Source: Bacillus swezeyi (lineage in GTDB: Bacteria; Bacillota; Bacilli; Bacillales; Bacillaceae). From it: DNA of 64,000 bases. The position numbers and the translations under genes were made by a program. Below, piece after piece: positions 36,205 through 44,512 of the stretch. How positions within the stretch are numbered: position 1 is the stretch's first letter; every line of letters begins with the position of its first letter. The stretch is taken from contig NZ_MRBK01000006.1 of NCBI RefSeq assembly GCF_001969815.1, forward strand, positions 248,001 to 312,000. The letters are read 5' to 3'. Under the pieces are notes generated by a model. It was not told where the DNA came from. It did no database searches and was given only the letters and a program-made list of their open reading frames with translations.

Positions 36205-36633
36205 GTGGTGAAACAAGAAGCGTTGAAACAGCTGAAACGAAAAGGAATTCGGGTCACACCCCAGCGGCTGGCCATCTATCATGTTTTCTTGGCGAACAGG
36301 AATCATCCGACCGCAGCTGACATCTATCAGTCATTAAAAGCGGAATTTCCGGCCGCCAGCGCGGCAACCGTATATAATACGGTCCGCTATTTTAAACAAG
36401 AAGGCCTCATAAAAGAAATGGGATTTCATGAGCCGGCCCGCTTTGACTTAGCTGAAGATGAGCATGACCATGTCATATGTGAATCTTGCGGAAAAATCGT
36501 CGATTTTTATGATCCGTACATACATCAAGTAAAGGAATTTGTCTCGCAAATGACAGGGTTTAAAGTGACACATCATCGCTTGGAGTTATATGGCATCTGC
36601 AAGGATTGTCTAGAGAGAAAGAAAAACAAGTAA
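36205..36633 (+). CDS. Fur-family regulator, PerR paralogue
   Basis: 142 residues. ITPQR-like IRVTPQRLAIYHVFL and ATVYNTVRYFK form the winged helix. The five PerR metal ligands are all present: His in NHPTAAD, Asp in RFDLAED, two His in EHDHVIC and Asp in KIVDFYD. Two CxxC pairs (CESC, CKDC) bind structural zinc. This is far closer to PerR than to Zur or Fur, so it should sense peroxide by His oxidation when loaded with iron. B. licheniformis is reported to have three PerR-like proteins; this looks like one of the extra two. GTG 36205 follows AAGGAG. Confidence 0.88.
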   Translation: MVKQEALKQLKRKGIRVTPQRLAIYHVFLANRNHPTAADIYQSLKAEFPAASAATVYNTVRYFKQEGLIKEMGFHEPARFDLAEDEHDHVICESCGKIVDFYDPYIHQVKEFVSQMTGFKVTHHRLELYGICKDCLERKKNK

Positions 36634-36678
36634 GCAGGAGGTTTGGCTGAAAGCCGGATCTCTTTTTTTATTGATTAA

Positions 36679-36735
36679 AAAACCAAAATGCGATATATTG
36701 GTTTTATGATGAAAAAAAACATTAAACCAATTAAA
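36679..36735 (+). promoter_or_regulatory. triple ccaat/attgg operator-like repeat at the gntR start
   Basis: aaaaccaa (36679-36686) pairs with ttggtttt (36698-36705), and a further aaaccaatt lies at 36723-36731 inside the coding region. These inverted elements overlap the translation start of the GntR gene, which has no ribosome site. They suggest autoregulation and perhaps a leaderless or very short transcript. Confidence 0.45.
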
Positions 36736-37371
36736 CGGATCTCGTTTCGCGAAGAAGTGTACCAGACGCTTAAACGCGCGATCGTCCATTTGGAATTGAA
36801 GCCTGGCCAGCGCCTTCATGATCAGGTGCTTGCAGAGCAGTTCGGCATCAGCCGCACACCGGTCAGAGAGGCGCTCAAACGGCTTGAGGATGAAGGGCTT
36901 GTCGAAGCAGTTCCGGGGTCGGCGACGCGCGTAGCACCGCTGAATCCGGAGGAGGCCAAGCATGCATTTCCCGTGACGGCGGCTTTGCATGCTTTGGCGG
37001 TCCGGATTTCGATCCCTTTCATAACAGAGACGAACATAAGAGAATTGGAGAACCACAATAAAAGTTTGGAAATTGCGCTTGAAAAGGGGGACATTATCGA
37101 GGCAATTGAATCAGATGAGGCATTTCACCGCGTGTTTTTAAACGCTTCCAAAAATCCGGAAATCATTCGCGCATTGGAAAGAATCGCCTCAAAGATTTAC
37201 CGGCTTGAAATGTCTCAGTTTTCTTCCATCAGCAGCAGCCAATCAGTTGAACAGCACGTGAGAATCATCGAAGCGTGCAAGCAGGGAAACGCTGAAACGG
37301 CAGCCAGGCTTGCAGAGGAAAACTGGCTGAGCCTTGGAGAACGATTGGCCGGACATCAGGAAAAGGAGTGA
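36706..37371 (+). CDS. GntR-family (FadR/FCD subgroup) regulator
   Basis: 221 residues from ATG 36706. The N-terminal winged helix (FREEVYQTLKRAIVHLELKPGQ, LAEQFGISRTPVREALKRLE) is followed by an FCD effector domain, with metal-type residues in ESDEAFHRVFLNASKNPEI and SVEQHVRIIEACKQG. FCD regulators respond to organic acids or sugar acids. Six bases separate it from the transporter gene, so it most likely controls that exporter. Several in-frame starts exist (36688, 36706, 36709); none has a Shine-Dalgarno. Confidence 0.88.
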   Translation: MMKKNIKPIKRISFREEVYQTLKRAIVHLELKPGQRLHDQVLAEQFGISRTPVREALKRLEDEGLVEAVPGSATRVAPLNPEEAKHAFPVTAALHALAVRISIPFITETNIRELENHNKSLEIALEKGDIIEAIESDEAFHRVFLNASKNPEIIRALERIASKIYRLEMSQFSSISSSQSVEQHVRIIEACKQGNAETAARLAEENWLSLGERLAGHQEKE

Positions 37372-37377
37372 GGTAAA

Positions 37378-38346
37378 GTGAGGCCGATTATTTTGGGCAT
37401 TTGCGCCGCTTTCTTTTTTGCCTTTACATTCGTTCTCAACAGGGCGATGGAGCTTGAGGGAGGAAGCTGGATCTGGAGCGCTTCTCTTCGGTTCATTCTA
37501 ATGGTGCCGCTCCTCATGATCATCGTTTGGGCCAGAGGAAATGTAGGGCAGGTCTTTCGGGAGATCAAAAAAGCGCCGCTCGACTGGCTGAAATGGAGCA
37601 TCATCGGGTTCGGCTTTTTTTATGCCCCGCTGTGTTTCGCTGCAGCTTACGGTCCGGGCTGGTTGATAGCGGGAACATGGCAAGTGACGATCATATCAGG
37701 CTCCCTTTTGGCCCCGTTTTTTTATGAAACGGTACAAACAAAAGCCGGGCCCGTACATATAAGAGGGAAAATTCCTTACAAGGGACTGCTGATGTCTCTC
37801 ATTATTTTAGCGGGAGTTGTGCTGATGCAGGCGGAACATGCGGCACAGCTTTCTTTACATGAGATGGTGCTGTGTGTTGTCCCAGTACTCTTCGCTTCAT
37901 TTGCATATCCGCTTGGAAATCGACAAATGATGGAGATTTGCAAAGGGCGTCTGGATGCTTATCAGCGGGTATTAGGGATGACGCTGGCAAGCCTTCCGTT
38001 TTGGCTGATCCTCTCGCTGTACGGGCTTGCGACAGCGGGCCCGCCAAGCGGCCGGCAAGTGCTTCAATCCGGCTTAGTGGCTGTTTTTTCGGGAATCTGC
38101 GCCACCATTCTATTCTTTGCCGCAACAGATCTTGTCAAAGGGGATATGCGCAGGTTAGCGGCAGTCGAAGCGACACAATCATTTGAAGTCCTATTTGCCG
38201 CAGCGGGAGAAATCGCCATCCTTTCAAGCCCGCTGCCCGGCGCCATATCCTGGGCCGGAATCACCCTTGTCGTGATCGGGATGATGCTGAACAGCTATGT
38301 ATCGAATAAAAAAACGACGTTCAAAAGTGAAGGCGTAAAAGCATAA
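37378..38346 (+). CDS. EamA/DMT-superfamily transporter (multidrug resistance efflux type)
   Basis: 322 residues with ten membrane segments (two EamA halves: 1-150 and 165-310). The opening FFFAFTFVLNRAMELEGGSW and GPGWLIAGTWQVTIISGSLL are typical of the multidrug resistance efflux subgroup of drug/metabolite transporters. Start GTG 37378 follows GAGTGAGG, with a six-base gap to the gntR stop. Substrate is unknown; the FCD regulator suggests a small carboxylate. The pair forms one operon ending at the 38347 terminator. Confidence 0.85.
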   Translation: MRPIILGICAAFFFAFTFVLNRAMELEGGSWIWSASLRFILMVPLLMIIVWARGNVGQVFREIKKAPLDWLKWSIIGFGFFYAPLCFAAAYGPGWLIAGTWQVTIISGSLLAPFFYETVQTKAGPVHIRGKIPYKGLLMSLIILAGVVLMQAEHAAQLSLHEMVLCVVPVLFASFAYPLGNRQMMEICKGRLDAYQRVLGMTLASLPFWLILSLYGLATAGPPSGRQVLQSGLVAVFSGICATILFFAATDLVKGDMRRLAAVEATQSFEVLFAAAGEIAILSSPLPGAISWAGITLVVIGMMLNSYVSNKKTTFKSEGVKA

Positions 38347-38385
38347 AAAAAGCCTGCAATCTCATGGAAAGGTTGCAGGCTTTTC
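38347..38385. terminator. bidirectional terminator between the DMT gene and cwlC
   Basis: aaaagcctgcaa and ttgcaggctttt pair perfectly across a fourteen-base loop, with A and T runs on the flanks. Confidence 0.9.
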
Positions 38386-38397
38386 GGATGATTGTCC

Positions 38398-39159
38398 TTA
38401 ATCCTGATAAATAAAGGCATCAAATCCCGCATTTTTTGCTTGCTGAGCAAGAGCTTCAGCATTCGCTTTAGAGGAAAAAGCGCCGATTTGTACTTTATAA
38501 AGGCTGTCTCTATACATGACGATGGCGTCAAAACCTTTGGCAATCGCCTGGGCGGCAAGAGAATCGGCATGCGCCTTCTCTGCAAAAGCGCCAATCTGGA
38601 CTTTATAAAGAACTGCCGCTTTTTTTGAAAGGTTCAATGCCCTCGCGATGCCATTCGCATGGCCTCTGACGATTGATTGTATAAAAGTGGACGATTTCAG
38701 TTTATTGGCATCGCTTGTATTGTCTACAAAACCATTTTCAGTGAGCAGCGCCGGCATCACCGTCTCGCGCAGCACATGAAAATTGGCGGTTTTTTTTCCG
38801 CGGTCCCTGAAATCGACGACTTTTAAAATCTCTTCATGAATGACATTCCGGTAGGTGCTGGTAGGAGCACCGACACCGGAATAAATATAGTCTTCATACC
38901 CTGTGCCGCCTCCGGCATTCACGTGAATCGAAAGATAAAAATCAGCACCCCAGCTGTTTGCGGCGTTCGTCCTTTGCGTCAGGCTGACGGTCTGGTCGCT
39001 TGTCCTGCTCAACTGCACAGAAACATTTTGATATTCATCAAGCAAAATGTTTCTTAGCGCCAAGGCGATTTGCAATGTTAGATGCTTTTCTTGCAAACCA
39101 TTGCCGGATGCACCAGGATCTGTGCCGCCATGACCAGGATCGATGAAAATTTTAACCAC
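38398..39159 (-). CDS. cwlC: N-acetylmuramoyl-L-alanine amidase CwlC
   Basis: 253 residues. The Amidase_3 domain (1-175) has the zinc site DPGHGGTDPG, Glu in LQEKHLTL, His in SIHVNAGGG and the catalytic Glu in TENGFVDN. Two 37-residue wall-binding repeats follow (LYKVQIGAFAEKAHADSLAA and LYKVQIGAFSSKANAEALAQ). CwlC lyses the mother cell wall late in sporulation and is made under sigma-K. No signal peptide, as in B. subtilis CwlC. GGTGATG precedes ATG 39159. Confidence 0.93.
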   Translation of the reverse strand: MVKIFIDPGHGGTDPGASGNGLQEKHLTLQIALALRNILLDEYQNVSVQLSRTSDQTVSLTQRTNAANSWGADFYLSIHVNAGGGTGYEDYIYSGVGAPTSTYRNVIHEEILKVVDFRDRGKKTANFHVLRETVMPALLTENGFVDNTSDANKLKSSTFIQSIVRGHANGIARALNLSKKAAVLYKVQIGAFAEKAHADSLAAQAIAKGFDAIVMYRDSLYKVQIGAFSSKANAEALAQQAKNAGFDAFIYQD

Positions 39160-39277
39160 AAGACATCACCTCAATAAACAGTCTATGAAAAGCCTGTACG
39201 TAAGGGTTGTACGCTTGTCACTGGATGACAGAATTTTGTCAATATTCAGCTTTTTATTGACCCTCGTCAATCAATGG

Positions 39278-39521
39278 TTGCTTTTTTTCTTTATTTATAC
39301 TATAATTCAAATACGCTGCATTGTACGTAATGATAATTAAGTTTTAACCTTTAAGCTGTAATAGGGAGTTTTATATCGAACCTGGAATGCCAAGCCTTCT
39401 TCGAAAGGACGGCAGGAAAGTTTCTGCAGACACCCACTTTGAGGAGTGTGGTTTAAAACTTTCTTACTTGCATACGGCAATTGCAGCCCCTAAGTCATTT
39501 TGATAAAAATGGCTTTTTTTA
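39278..39521 (+). ncRNA. candidate structured small RNA of about 210 nt
   Basis: TTGCTT (39278-39283) and TATAAT (39301-39306) with a 17-bp spacer make a near-perfect sigma-A promoter. Transcription from about 39312 runs through a region with no gene and ends at a hairpin plus seven T (39492-39520). Inside are the stem gaaagttt/aaactttc (39416-39463) holding ccact/agtg, and a tgcc...ggca stem-loop (39388-39414). Size and shape are like 6S RNA or another stable RNA, but I cannot match a known one. Confidence 0.6.
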
Positions 39522-39572
39522 TTTGCTGAAAATTAATTGATTATAATAATATTATGTAAACTATACATCTGT

Positions 39573-39596
39573 CCCATCATTTTGATGGGCTTTTTT
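39573..39596 (+). terminator. second terminator after the candidate RNA
   Basis: cccatca/tgatggg around ttt, followed by cttttttat. It may back up the terminator at 39492 and separates the RNA from the DUF2243 gene. Confidence 0.7.
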
Positions 39597-39705
39597 ATAA
39601 GATGAAAAAAGAGGTAAATAACCGCAGGGAAAGAAATGTAAATATGTGGTTTTTTCATTGTGCAACAGGGTACAAAACATATAAACAATTTAAAGGAGGA
39701 TATGT

Positions 39706-40140
39706 ATGAAAAACAGCAAACACTTCTGGGGGCCATTTCTGTTTGGCGCCGGAATCATCGCCATGATCGACGGCATCGTTTTTCATCAAGTGCTTCAATG
39801 GCACAGCGTATACATGAATACGGACCGCCCCCATCAAATCGTGAGCGATGGACTTTTCCATCTGTTTTCCCTCGTCATCCTTTTCATCGGGGGAATCTTG
39901 CTGTGGAACAGGGGAGAACTTAATAATCTCCGTCCGCAGCATATATTTTGGGGAGCCTTTTTGCTTGGAGCGGGCTGGTTTAATTTTGCGGAAGGCATCA
40001 TCAACCATCATCTTCTCCAAATTCATCACGTCAACCCGGTCAGCCCGAACCGGCTCTTCTTTGACCTCGCTTATGATGCATCAGGACTCTTGATGATTTT
40101 GATCGGATGGCTGATCTATCGGAAAGGCAAACAAAATTAA
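39706..40140 (+). CDS. DUF2243 membrane protein
   Basis: 144 residues, four membrane segments in two repeated halves: GPFLFGAGIIAMIDGIVFHQ with LQWHSVY, and GAFLLGAGWFNFAEGIINHH with LQIHHV. Each half carries Asp/Glu and paired His, a pattern that could hold a metal or haem; the role of DUF2243 is unknown. AAAGGAGG precedes ATG 39706. It separates cwlC from spoVK and is not part of the B. subtilis layout as I know it. Confidence 0.82.
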   Translation: MKNSKHFWGPFLFGAGIIAMIDGIVFHQVLQWHSVYMNTDRPHQIVSDGLFHLFSLVILFIGGILLWNRGELNNLRPQHIFWGAFLLGAGWFNFAEGIINHHLLQIHHVNPVSPNRLFFDLAYDASGLLMILIGWLIYRKGKQN

Positions 40141-40326
40141 AGAAAAAAATTGGTTTGTCCGCACAGCTTACCTGAATACAATAAGAAATAAAGTATTTCT
40201 CGGGAAAGCGCAGATTTCAACAAGACCAGCCCCGATCTTGTCAGAAAACATCGGAATGTGTATATCGCCTGGGCGGCTGTCACGGCGCAGCGCTCTATGA
40301 ATAGGATATAAAGAGAGAATGGTGAG

Positions 40327-41298
40327 GTGAGTGTGTTGGAGAGGGCTGTTACTTATAAGAACAACGGACAAATCAATATCATATTGAACGGCCAGAAGCA
40401 TGTTCTGGCCAATTCTGAGGCGGAAGCTGAATATCAAGCGGCACTGCAGAAAAATGAAGCCAAACACAGCATCCTGAAAGAAATTGAAAGGGAAATGAAC
40501 ACGCTTGTCGGCATGGAGGAGATGAAGCGCAATATAAAAGAAATATATGCTTGGATTTTCGTCAATAAAAAGCGGGAAGAGCAAGGTCTTAAAGCCGGAA
40601 AACAAGCGCTTCACATGATGTTTAAAGGAAATCCCGGAACCGGAAAAACGACCGTCGCAAGGCTGATCGGCAGGCTTTTCTACGAAATGAATGTTCTTTC
40701 AAAAGGCCATTTGATCGAAGCGGAGCGGGCCGATCTTGTCGGTGAATATATCGGACACACGGCTCAGAAAACGAGGGACTTAATCAAAAAAGCGATGGGC
40801 GGCATTCTGTTCATTGATGAGGCGTACTCCCTTGCAAGAGGGGGAGAGAAAGATTTCGGGAAAGAAGCAATTGACACACTAGTCAAACATATGGAAGATA
40901 AGCGGAATGAATTTATCCTCATCCTTGCAGGCTATTCACGGGAAATGGATCATTTTCTTTCATTAAATCCGGGTCTCCAATCCAGATTTCCGATCAGCAT
41001 TGATTTCCCTGATTATTCCGTCAGCCAGCTGATGGATATTGCCAAACGAATGATGGCTGAGAGAGAATATCAATTCAGCCCTGAGGCGGAATGGAAGCTG
41101 AAAGACCATCTGATGGCGGTCAAAAGCACGGTTAGCCCGGCAAAATTCAGCAACGGCCGCTTCGTCCGCAACTTGATCGAAAAATCAATACGGACTCAGG
41201 CCATGAGGCTGTTGATGGGAGACTGCTATTTGAAGAATGATTTGATGACCATTAAAAGCCAGGATCTTGACATAAAAGAAGACGCGCCGCACGTATGA
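40327..41298 (+). CDS. spoVK: stage V sporulation AAA+ ATPase SpoVK
   Basis: 323 residues of the CbbX/SpoVK AAA+ family. Walker A GNPGTGKTT at about 101, Walker B GGILFIDEAYS at about 158, sensor and arginine-finger region NPGLQSRFPISIDFPD at about 217. In B. subtilis the protein is made under sigma-E and needed for spore maturation; its substrate is unknown. GTG 40327 follows GGTGAG; an internal TTG (MLERAV...) is the B. subtilis start and also possible. A terminator overlaps the stop codon. Confidence 0.93.
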   Translation: MSVLERAVTYKNNGQINIILNGQKHVLANSEAEAEYQAALQKNEAKHSILKEIEREMNTLVGMEEMKRNIKEIYAWIFVNKKREEQGLKAGKQALHMMFKGNPGTGKTTVARLIGRLFYEMNVLSKGHLIEAERADLVGEYIGHTAQKTRDLIKKAMGGILFIDEAYSLARGGEKDFGKEAIDTLVKHMEDKRNEFILILAGYSREMDHFLSLNPGLQSRFPISIDFPDYSVSQLMDIAKRMMAEREYQFSPEAEWKLKDHLMAVKSTVSPAKFSNGRFVRNLIEKSIRTQAMRLLMGDCYLKNDLMTIKSQDLDIKEDAPHV

Positions 41299-41312
41299 TG
41301 GCGCGTCTTTTT
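41280..41312 (+). terminator. terminator of spoVK
   Basis: gacgcgcc and ggcgcgtc around the stop codon, then six T. Confidence 0.9.
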
Positions 41313-41398
41313 TATTTTCATTGATTTCTGGCAACCTATCCCTTCGTTTGTTATGATAGTACTGCTTGTTGACTTTGTTTAGAAAGGAACATGATCAT

Positions 41399-42661
41399 TT
41401 GAATGAACAGGAAGTCATAAAAGAAAAAGCTATACTAGTCGGATGCCAGCTGCCGCATGTTTCTGATGAGCGTTTTTCATACTCGATGGAAGAGCTCGCC
41501 GCTTTAACGAAAACGGCTGAGGGAACGGTTGTTTCCACAGTGACACAGAAGCGGAATCGCGCGGATGCTGCTACATATATCGGAAAAGGGAAAGTGGATG
41601 AACTGGCAGTGCTCTGTGAAGAACTGTCGCCTGATGTATTGATTTTCAATGACGAATTGTCGCCGAGCCAGCTTAAAGCGCTTGTCACATATCTTGGCGT
41701 CAAAATCATAGACAGAACGCAGCTGATCCTCGACATTTTTGCCAAACGGGCGAGGACAAGGGAAGGAAAGCTGCAAATTGAGCTCGCCCAGCTGCAATAT
41801 GCGCTCCCTCGGTTAAGCGGACAGGGGATCAACTTGTCAAGACAAGGAGGCGGAATCGGAACGAGAGGCCCCGGAGAGACAAAGCTTGAAACCGACCGGC
41901 GCCACATTAGAAACCGGATTCATGAAATCAATGTGCAGCTTTCGACCGTTATCCGCCATAGAAGCAGATACAGAGAAAGAAGGAAGAAAAACGGTGTTCT
42001 GCAAATCGCCCTTGTCGGCTATACAAATGCCGGAAAATCCACATGGTTCAATCGACTGACAGATGCAGACAGTTTTGAAGAAAACCTGCTGTTTGCCACA
42101 CTTGACCCGATGACCCGCAAAATGACGCTGCCGAGCGGCTACAGTGTGTTGTTATCAGATACGGTCGGATTCATTCAGGATCTGCCGACAACGTTGATTG
42201 CCGCTTTTAGATCGACTTTGGAAGAAGTGAAAGAAGCCGATCTGATCCTTCATATGATCGACTCTTCGCATGAAGACTATGAAGGACACGAAGCGACGGT
42301 CAAGCGCCTTCTCGGAGAGCTGGAAGCCGATGATATTCCGGTTTTAACGGTTTACAATAAGAGAGACCAAAAAAGGCCCGACTTCATCCCTTCATCGGGA
42401 AGGGGCCATATGATGACGAGCGCCAAAATAGACGGAGACCTGCCTTTGTTTAAGCAGGCCGTTGAAGAATATATTAAAAAAGAGCTGCTCGTCCCGTATA
42501 ACGTGATGATTCCAGCTTCAGAGGGCAGACTTTTATCCAGAATCAAGTCTGAAACGATGGCGAACAGCACCGCTTTTCACGAAGACCGTGAAGTATATGA
42601 AGTGGAAGGATACATTCTGCCTGAACAGAACATATTGGGCGAACTGAAGAAGTTTATGTAA
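41399..42661 (+). CDS. hflX: ribosome-associated GTPase HflX
   Basis: 420 residues. The N-terminal HflX domain ([11 protein letters not shown] near 61, [20 protein letters not shown] near 150) leads to a coiled coil and a GTPase domain with G1 GYTNAGKST near 207, G3 [10 protein letters not shown] and G4 YNKRD. HflX splits or rescues stalled 70S ribosomes under stress; the B. subtilis gene is ynbA. I choose TTG 41399 ([11 protein letters not shown]), eight bases after AAAGGAAC, as in ynbA; the frame opens at 41366. ynbB follows after 19 bp. Confidence 0.93.
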   Translation: MNEQEVIKEKAILVGCQLPHVSDERFSYSMEELAALTKTAEGTVVSTVTQKRNRADAATYIGKGKVDELAVLCEELSPDVLIFNDELSPSQLKALVTYLGVKIIDRTQLILDIFAKRARTREGKLQIELAQLQYALPRLSGQGINLSRQGGGIGTRGPGETKLETDRRHIRNRIHEINVQLSTVIRHRSRYRERRKKNGVLQIALVGYTNAGKSTWFNRLTDADSFEENLLFATLDPMTRKMTLPSGYSVLLSDTVGFIQDLPTTLIAAFRSTLEEVKEADLILHMIDSSHEDYEGHEATVKRLLGELEADDIPVLTVYNKRDQKRPDFIPSSGRGHMMTSAKIDGDLPLFKQAVEEYIKKELLVPYNVMIPASEGRLLSRIKSETMANSTAFHEDREVYEVEGYILPEQNILGELKKFM

Positions 42662-42680
42662 GAAAGGACACTTGCAGAAA

Positions 42681-43946
42681 ATGTTTGAGACATTAAAACA
42701 TGGAGATTTATTAAAGAAAGCAGCATTGGAGTCAGAAAATGAAATCGCGGACATCCATCGAAACATCGATGAAATCAGTGAACGAAATGAATGGAGGGTG
42801 CTTGAAAGCTACAGAAAGCATAAAGTATCAGACACTCATTTTACACCTTCGACAGGCTATGGCTACGATGATATCGGCCGGGATACGCTCGAGGCGATTT
42901 ATGCCGATGTCTTCGGAGGGGAAGCCGGGCTTGTCAGACCGCAGATCATCTCAGGTACACATGCGATTTCAATCGCTTTATTCGGTGTTCTCCGTCCAGG
43001 CGACGAACTTCTCTATATCACGGGAAAGCCGTACGATACACTCGAAGAAATCGTCGGTGTCAGAGGGGAAGAAAACGCCGGCTCTTTGAAGGATTTCAAT
43101 ATCGGGTACAGCGATGTCGAGCTGACTGAAGAAGGAACAGTTGACTATGACCGGGTTGCGGCTTCCATCACGCCGCGGACAAAGGTGGTCGGGATCCAGC
43201 GCTCGAAAGGGTATGCCAACCGTCCTTCTTTTACAATAGATGATATTGAGAAAATGATTCGATTTGTCAAGGACATCAATGAAAACATCATTGTTTTCGT
43301 AGACAACTGCTACGGAGAATTTGTAGAAGAGCGCGAGCCTTGCCATGTCGGCGCCGACCTGATGGCGGGGTCGCTCATTAAAAACCCCGGCGGCGGACTG
43401 GCAAAAACGGGCGGCTATATTGTGGGAAAGGAAGAATGGGTAAAAGCCTGCTCCTATCGAATGACATCTCCGGGAATCGGCAGGGAAGCCGGGGCGTCGC
43501 TCTACTCGCTGCAAGAGATGTATCAAGGCTTTTTTCTGGCGCCGCATGTCGTCTCCCAAGCGTTAAAAGGAGCTGTGTTTACCGCTCGATTTCTTGAAAA
43601 GCTGGGATTTCGCTCAAACCCTTCATGGGACAGCAAACGAACCGATTTGATTCAGTCTGTCGAATTTACCAGCTCAGAGCAGATGATCGCCTTTTGCCAA
43701 GCGATTCAGTACGCTTCACCGGTGAATGCCCATGTTACGCCTTACCCAAGCTATATGCCGGGCTATGAAGACGATGTCATTATGGCTGCCGGTACATTTG
43801 TGCAGGGCGCGAGCATTGAATTATCCGCTGATGGCCCTATAAGGCCGCCCTATGTGGCCTATGTCCAAGGCGGACTGACCTATGCCCATGTCAAAAATGC
43901 GATATGCAGTGCAGCAGATGCGCTGATGAAGCAGCAATTAATATAA
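42681..43946 (+). CDS. ynbB: PLP-dependent YnbB (methionine gamma-lyase family / aluminium-resistance type)
   Basis: 421 residues with the PLP fold type I: SLIKNPGGGLAKTGGYI carries the Lys that binds PLP near residue 237, and FVDNCYGEFVEEREP holds the Asp of the cofactor site. Relatives are annotated as methionine gamma-lyase family or aluminium resistance proteins; the true reaction is uncertain. ATG 42681 lies after GAAAGGACAC. It forms an operon with hflX and sits upstream of glnR as in B. subtilis. Confidence 0.92.
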   Translation: MFETLKHGDLLKKAALESENEIADIHRNIDEISERNEWRVLESYRKHKVSDTHFTPSTGYGYDDIGRDTLEAIYADVFGGEAGLVRPQIISGTHAISIALFGVLRPGDELLYITGKPYDTLEEIVGVRGEENAGSLKDFNIGYSDVELTEEGTVDYDRVAASITPRTKVVGIQRSKGYANRPSFTIDDIEKMIRFVKDINENIIVFVDNCYGEFVEEREPCHVGADLMAGSLIKNPGGGLAKTGGYIVGKEEWVKACSYRMTSPGIGREAGASLYSLQEMYQGFFLAPHVVSQALKGAVFTARFLEKLGFRSNPSWDSKRTDLIQSVEFTSSEQMIAFCQAIQYASPVNAHVTPYPSYMPGYEDDVIMAAGTFVQGASIELSADGPIRPPYVAYVQGGLTYAHVKNAICSAADALMKQQLI

Positions 43947-43967
43947 AAAACAAACGAATAAATTTGA

Positions 43968-44018
43968 TGTAAAGAATCCTAACATCATGTTGACACATTT
44001 TATAACATCACATATAAT
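43968..44018 (+). promoter_or_regulatory. glnRA promoter with two GlnR/TnrA operators
   Basis: Site 1 (43968-43984) fits TGTNA-N7-TNACA exactly (tgtaa...taaca). Site 2 (43991-44007, tgaca...taaca) has one mismatch and overlaps the -35. The promoter is TTGACA (43990-43995), 17 bp, TATAAT (44013-44018). The operators are 23 bp apart, matching the arrangement known in B. subtilis. GlnR bound to feedback-inhibited glutamine synthetase should repress here when glutamine is plentiful. Confidence 0.9.
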
Positions 44019-44048
44019 AAATTTATATAAGAAAAGGAGGAAATTGAG

Positions 44049-44456
44049 ATGAGTGATAACATTCGCCGCTCAATGCCCTTATTCCCAATAGGAATCGTCA
44101 TGCAGCTGACCGAGTTATCAGCAAGGCAAATCCGGTATTATGAGGAAAATGGACTGGTATTTCCTGCAAGAAGCGAAGGGAACAGACGTTTATTTTCATT
44201 CCATGATGTAGATAAGCTGCTTGAGATTAAAGATTTAATCGAACAAGGCGTAAACATGGCGGGAATCAAACAAATTTTCGCCAAATCCGAACACGAACAA
44301 AAAGATGAGAAACAAGACAAGCCGAAAAAGGCGGAGAAACACAACTTGTCAGATGAAGAACTGAGAAAACTGTTGAAAAACGAGCTTATTCAAGCAGGCC
44401 GTTTCCAAAGAGGGACAACATTCCGCCAGGGAGACATGTCCAGGTTTTTTCATTAA
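44049..44456 (+). CDS. glnR: glutamine synthetase repressor GlnR
   Basis: 135 residues of the MerR superfamily: [25 protein letters not shown] with the RRLFS wing, a dimer helix to about 80, then a low-complexity Lys/Glu linker and the C-terminal tail HLNSDEE-like region ending [18 protein letters not shown] that senses glutamine synthetase. AAAGGAGG precedes ATG 44049. It regulates its own operon with glnA, 57 bp downstream. Confidence 0.96.
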   Translation: MSDNIRRSMPLFPIGIVMQLTELSARQIRYYEENGLVFPARSEGNRRLFSFHDVDKLLEIKDLIEQGVNMAGIKQIFAKSEHEQKDEKQDKPKKAEKHNLSDEELRKLLKNELIQAGRFQRGTTFRQGDMSRFFH

Positions 44457-44512
44457 TTTGTTAGCAACTGTATTGCTATATACATTTACCTTTTAGAGGA
44501 GGAGTTTTACGA

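Noticed and set aside
39278-39521. Identification of the candidate RNA as 6S RNA
   Set aside because: Length and promoter fit, but I cannot show the central bubble or match known 6S sequence, and the known Bacillus 6S genes are remembered at other loci.
41395-41907. 170-codon frame on the minus strand inside hflX
   Set aside because: Antisense shadow of hflX caused by codon bias; no start signal and no recognisable domain.
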